Of a DNA stretch of 16,535 bases, positions 13,978-16,535 are shown one piece after another. Both the position numbers and the translations under genes were made by a program. Position 1 is the stretch's first letter, and each line of letters begins with the position of its first letter. The stretch lies in the NCBI GenBank assembly GCA_002364555.1, contig DEYM01000159.1, positions 1 to 16,535 of the forward strand, read 5' to 3'. This DNA is from Phycisphaerales bacterium UBA3158. GTDB taxonomy: Bacteria > Planctomycetota > Phycisphaerae > Phycisphaerales > SM1A02. The notes under the pieces were generated by a model, which saw only the letters and a list, made by a program, of their open reading frames with translations, ran no database searches and had not been told where the DNA came from.

Positions 13978-15983
13978 CGGCTGCTGGCCGTCTCCGTCTG
14001 AGGCGATTCGACACCATGCCGCTCCGCCCAGTCGCGAAGGAACCAGTCAAGAGTTCTCGAAACCGACTCGCGAGTCTTGACCTGTGGTCGCCATCCGACA
14101 TATCGAAGGGCATTCCGAATGCTCGGGCGACGATGCTTCACATCCTCATAGCCCTTGCCGTAGTAGGTACTGCTCTCGATCTCCCTGAAGCCCGCGAATG
14201 GCGGGAAGTGACTTCTCAATGGATGGGCTTCGAATTCCTCCACCAGCATCTCCGCCAGTTCGCGGATGCTCGCCTCGTTCTCGGGATTGCCGATATTGAC
14301 GATCTTGCCGTCACATCGGTCATCCTCGTTTTCGATGATCCTGAAGAGGCAATCCACTCCTTCTTCGACTTCCGTGAAGCATCTCTTCTGCTGACCGCCA
14401 TCGACCAGGAGAATGGGTGTGCCCTCGACGAGATTGAGAATCAGCTGGGTGATGGCTCTGGATGAACCGATCCTGGCCGAATCCAGGGAGTCCAGTCTGG
14501 GACCAATCCAGTTGAATGGTCTGAAGAGTGTGAATTTAAGATCCTCATGCTGGCCATAGGCCCAGATCACCCTGTCGAGCAACTGCTTCGAACAGGAATA
14601 GATCCATCGCTGACGATTGATCGGACCGGTCACGAGGGTCGATGAATCCTCATCGAAGTAGTCGTCTTGACACATGCCGTAGACCTCGGAGGTCGACGGG
14701 AAGATGATTCGACGGCCGTAGCGGACACAGTCGCGAACGATGCGCAGGTTCTCCTCGAAGTCGAGCTGGAAGACCCGAAGTGGATTGCGCGTGTACTCGA
14801 TGGGTGTCGCGATCGCGACCAATGGAAGGACCACATCGCACTTGCGTACGTGGTACTCGATCCATTCCCTGTTGATGGAGATGTCGCCTTCCAGGAAATG
14901 GAAGTCGGGATGCTCGACGATTCCTCCAAGATTGTCGGATCGGAGATCCATGCCGTGGATCTCGTATCGGCCGGTGGCCAGTAGCTGCTCGCAGAGATGG
15001 CTTCCGATGAATCCATTGACACCGAGTATGAGTACGGATGTCTTGCGCCCCGGACCACGACGTTCCTGCGCGGAAAATCGCATTCCGGGCACGATGTTGA
15101 GATCCGATGCGACCTGTGAACCGGTGGCATACACCCCGTCGTCGGTCTGCGCGTAGTCGACCTGAACGCCTTCGGAACCGCATGAGACGACCAGAGGATC
15201 GGTGCTCAGAACCGTACCGGGGACTTCGTGGGACTGGGTCACCTGCGTGGTCTTCCAGATCCGGACGACACGATCACCGACCTGCCCGATCGCACCCGGG
15301 TATGGACGCGTCACGGCTCGAACAAGATTGTGGACGCCTTCGCTGGACATGGACCAGTCGATTCGACCGTCTTCGGGTGTTCGCCTGGGATAGACGGTGG
15401 CCTCGGACTCGTCCTGAGGTGTCCGCGTCGCCGTTCCGGCGATGATCCCGGGAAGCACCGAATCCAGAAGCGATCCGGCCGACTCGTGAACCTTGCCCAT
15501 GAGGGTCTTGGCGGTGTCCTTGGGATCGATTGCGATCGCCTGCTGAGCGACGATGTCGCCCGCATCCGGCCTTGAAGTCATGTGATGAAGCGTGACACCG
15601 GTCTGGGTTTCACCATTGACGAGTACCCAGTTGACGGGCGCCCGACCACGATAGAGAGGTAGCATCGAACCATGGAGGTTGTAGCATCCACCCGGGAACA
15701 CCGAGAGGACATCGTCCTTCACCAGTTTCCTGTAGTAGAAGGAAAACAGCGCATCGGCTCCCATGGCTCGCATTCGCTCGATCCAGATGGGGTGATTGAT
15801 GTCTTCAGGAGCATGGGTGGGTATGCCGGCCTCGGCAGCCCATTCAGCAACCGATCTGAACCAGACATTTTCACCAGGATCATCCTGATGCGTGAAAATC
15901 GCCGCGATCTCGATCCCGGCGCGCCTCAGCGCTTCGAGACCGGCTACTCCGACGTCGTGATAGGCAAGGACTACAGCCTTCAT
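13974..15983 (-). CDS. arnA: Bifunctional UDP-Ara4N formyltransferase / UDP-glucuronate decarboxylase
   Basis: Cytoplasmic two-domain enzyme. The C-terminal domain oxidatively decarboxylates UDP-glucuronate to UDP-4-keto-pentose; the N-terminal domain formylates UDP-Ara4N using 10-formyl-tetrahydrofolate. It has 669 residues against 660 in E. coli. The formyltransferase core NLHGSMLPLYRGRAPVNWVLVNGET (in 102-126) keeps catalytic Asn102, His104 and Asp140 at the E. coli positions. The short-chain dehydrogenase domain has GVNGFIGSH (321-329), PSTSEVYG (429-436, Thr431/Glu433), YSCSK (Tyr462, Lys466) and KGYEDVKHRRPSIRNA (610-625, with the conserved Arg). Both active sites therefore look complete. 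The ATG at 15983 overlaps the arnC stop as ATGA and has GGAGG eleven bases upstream. The 3' end overlaps the arnD GTG start by four bases. Confidence 0.96.
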   Translation of the reverse strand: MKAVVLAYHDVGVAGLEALRRAGIEIAAIFTHQDDPGENVWFRSVAEWAAEAGIPTHAPEDINHPIWIERMRAMGADALFSFYYRKLVKDDVLSVFPGGCYNLHGSMLPLYRGRAPVNWVLVNGETQTGVTLHHMTSRPDAGDIVAQQAIAIDPKDTAKTLMGKVHESAGSLLDSVLPGIIAGTATRTPQDESEATVYPRRTPEDGRIDWSMSSEGVHNLVRAVTRPYPGAIGQVGDRVVRIWKTTQVTQSHEVPGTVLSTDPLVVSCGSEGVQVDYAQTDDGVYATGSQVASDLNIVPGMRFSAQERRGPGRKTSVLILGVNGFIGSHLCEQLLATGRYEIHGMDLRSDNLGGIVEHPDFHFLEGDISINREWIEYHVRKCDVVLPLVAIATPIEYTRNPLRVFQLDFEENLRIVRDCVRYGRRIIFPSTSEVYGMCQDDYFDEDSSTLVTGPINRQRWIYSCSKQLLDRVIWAYGQHEDLKFTLFRPFNWIGPRLDSLDSARIGSSRAITQLILNLVEGTPILLVDGGQQKRCFTEVEEGVDCLFRIIENEDDRCDGKIVNIGNPENEASIRELAEMLVEEFEAHPLRSHFPPFAGFREIESSTYYGKGYEDVKHRRPSIRNALRYVGWRPQVKTRESVSRTLDWFLRDWAERHGVESPQTETASSR

Positions 15984-16535
15984 GAATGAACAAGCCTCCG
16001 CTTGGTAGTGTCCGTTGTGGTGGCGACCGAATCTCCGGACATCACCGTCTGATCATGAACTGAATCGACGAAATACCGAGGACGGCCCCGAACGTCGTTG
16101 TGAACTCGTGAAAGGTACTCGCCCAGCAGTCCCATCGCGACAAACTGGATGCCGACGAGGAAGAAGAGTACCGAGAAGAGCGTGAAAACACCGGCCGCCG
16201 CCCATTCCGGGCCCAATGCCAGCCTGAGTACGAGCAGGACCACACCAAAGGCCACGCTTCCCGCGGAAATGATGACGCCCACCCATGTGAGAAGTCTCAG
16301 GGGAAAGGTGGTCATGCAGGTCAGCAGATCGAACTGCAGGTTGATCAACCTCATGAAGCCGTACTTGGAGGTGCCCGCCAATCGCTCGGCATGGGCGACT
16401 TCGATCTCGGATGTCCGTTTGGCGAAGGAATTGGCCAGAACTGGAATGAAGGTGCTTCGTTCCCTGCACTGCAACATGGCTTCGACGATGTTTCGCCGAT
16501 AGGCCCGGAGCATGCAGCCGTAGTCGTGCATCATG
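15980..16535 (-). CDS. arnC: Undecaprenyl-phosphate Ara4FN transferase, C-terminal part
   Basis: C-terminal 184 residues of ArnC, the inner-membrane GT2 enzyme that moves 4-deoxy-4-formamido-L-arabinose from UDP to undecaprenyl phosphate. The N-terminal catalytic half lies beyond the right edge of the window; the frame is open to base 16535. The segment begins with DYGCMLRAYRR (4-14), followed by ERSTFIPVLAN (25-35), VAHAERLAGTSKYGFMRLINLQFDL (in 46-70), and two membrane helices (about 80-105 and 115-137). It ends with MGLLGEYLSRVHNDVRGRPRYFV, the usual family ending, plus a tail of about 25 residues. The stop overlaps the arnA start by four bases. The arnC-arnA-arnD order equals that in enterobacteria, so arnB would be expected just upstream. 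Confidence 0.93.
   Translation of the reverse strand, partial: MMHDYGCMLRAYRRNIVEAMLQCRERSTFIPVLANSFAKRTSEIEVAHAERLAGTSKYGFMRLINLQFDLLTCMTTFPLRLLTWVGVIISAGSVAFGVVLLVLRLALGPEWAAAGVFTLFSVLFFLVGIQFVAMGLLGEYLSRVHNDVRGRPRYFVDSVHDQTVMSGDSVATTTDTTKRRLVHS

Noticed and set aside
1..16535. Mobile elements, CRISPR arrays, defence genes
   Set aside because: No transposase or integrase motifs, no regularly spaced short repeats, and no defence-type domains were found in any real gene.

Overview
The window looks like a piece of a marine planctomycete genome, most likely from the Phycisphaerae/Phycisphaerales. The main clue is the secreted chitinase, which carries a two-repeat dockerin-like Ca-binding module with Trp-Gly-Pro-Cys / Trp-Gly-Thr-Cys endings, a module type I associate with secreted proteins of that group. 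The placement is an inference from protein features, not from a marker gene. There are no rRNA or tRNA genes, mobile elements or CRISPR arrays. Almost all of the sequence is coding.

Layout. (1) Positions 1-1131 (+) hold the C-terminal part of a GT4 glycosyltransferase. It runs stop to stop into (2) a minus-strand surface-glycan operon at 6899-1132: rfbA, rfbC, rfbD, a SAM methyltransferase, and an 830-residue fusion of a WbsX-like domain with a GT4 domain. All four junctions in this operon overlap by four bases (ATGA or GTGA), so the five products are probably translationally coupled. (3) A second minus-strand group at 9002-7033 encodes a PmtA-like methyltransferase, a small unknown protein and a BtuF-like solute-binding lipoprotein. 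(4) On the plus strand, a 624-residue exported chitinase (CBM2, acidic linker, dockerin-like repeats, GH18) starts at 9261 and is followed by a very strong intrinsic terminator. (5) Next is a plus-strand GT2 gene made of two fused tandem copies of the same glycosyltransferase. (6) Converging on it from the right edge is arnC (partial)-arnA-arnD on the minus strand, in the same order as in the enterobacterial arn operon.

How it fits together. Most of the window concerns the cell surface. RfbA, RfbC and RfbD are three of the four steps to dTDP-L-rhamnose (rfbB is absent here). The methyltransferase and the WbsX/GT4 proteins could decorate and assemble a rhamnose-containing glycan. ArnA, ArnC and ArnD make and process undecaprenyl-phosphate-linked 4-amino-4-deoxy-L-arabinose, which in enterobacteria is moved to lipid A and gives resistance to cationic peptides. 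arnB and the transferase arnT are not visible. The chitinase is an exported polymer-degrading enzyme unrelated to the assembly genes.

The points most worth a second look are the arn genes in a probable planctomycete, the double GT2 protein beside them, the paralogous GT4 domains arranged tail to tail, the WbsX-GT4 fusion with a changed EX7E motif, and the chitinase architecture. I did not find a clear-cut undescribed system.
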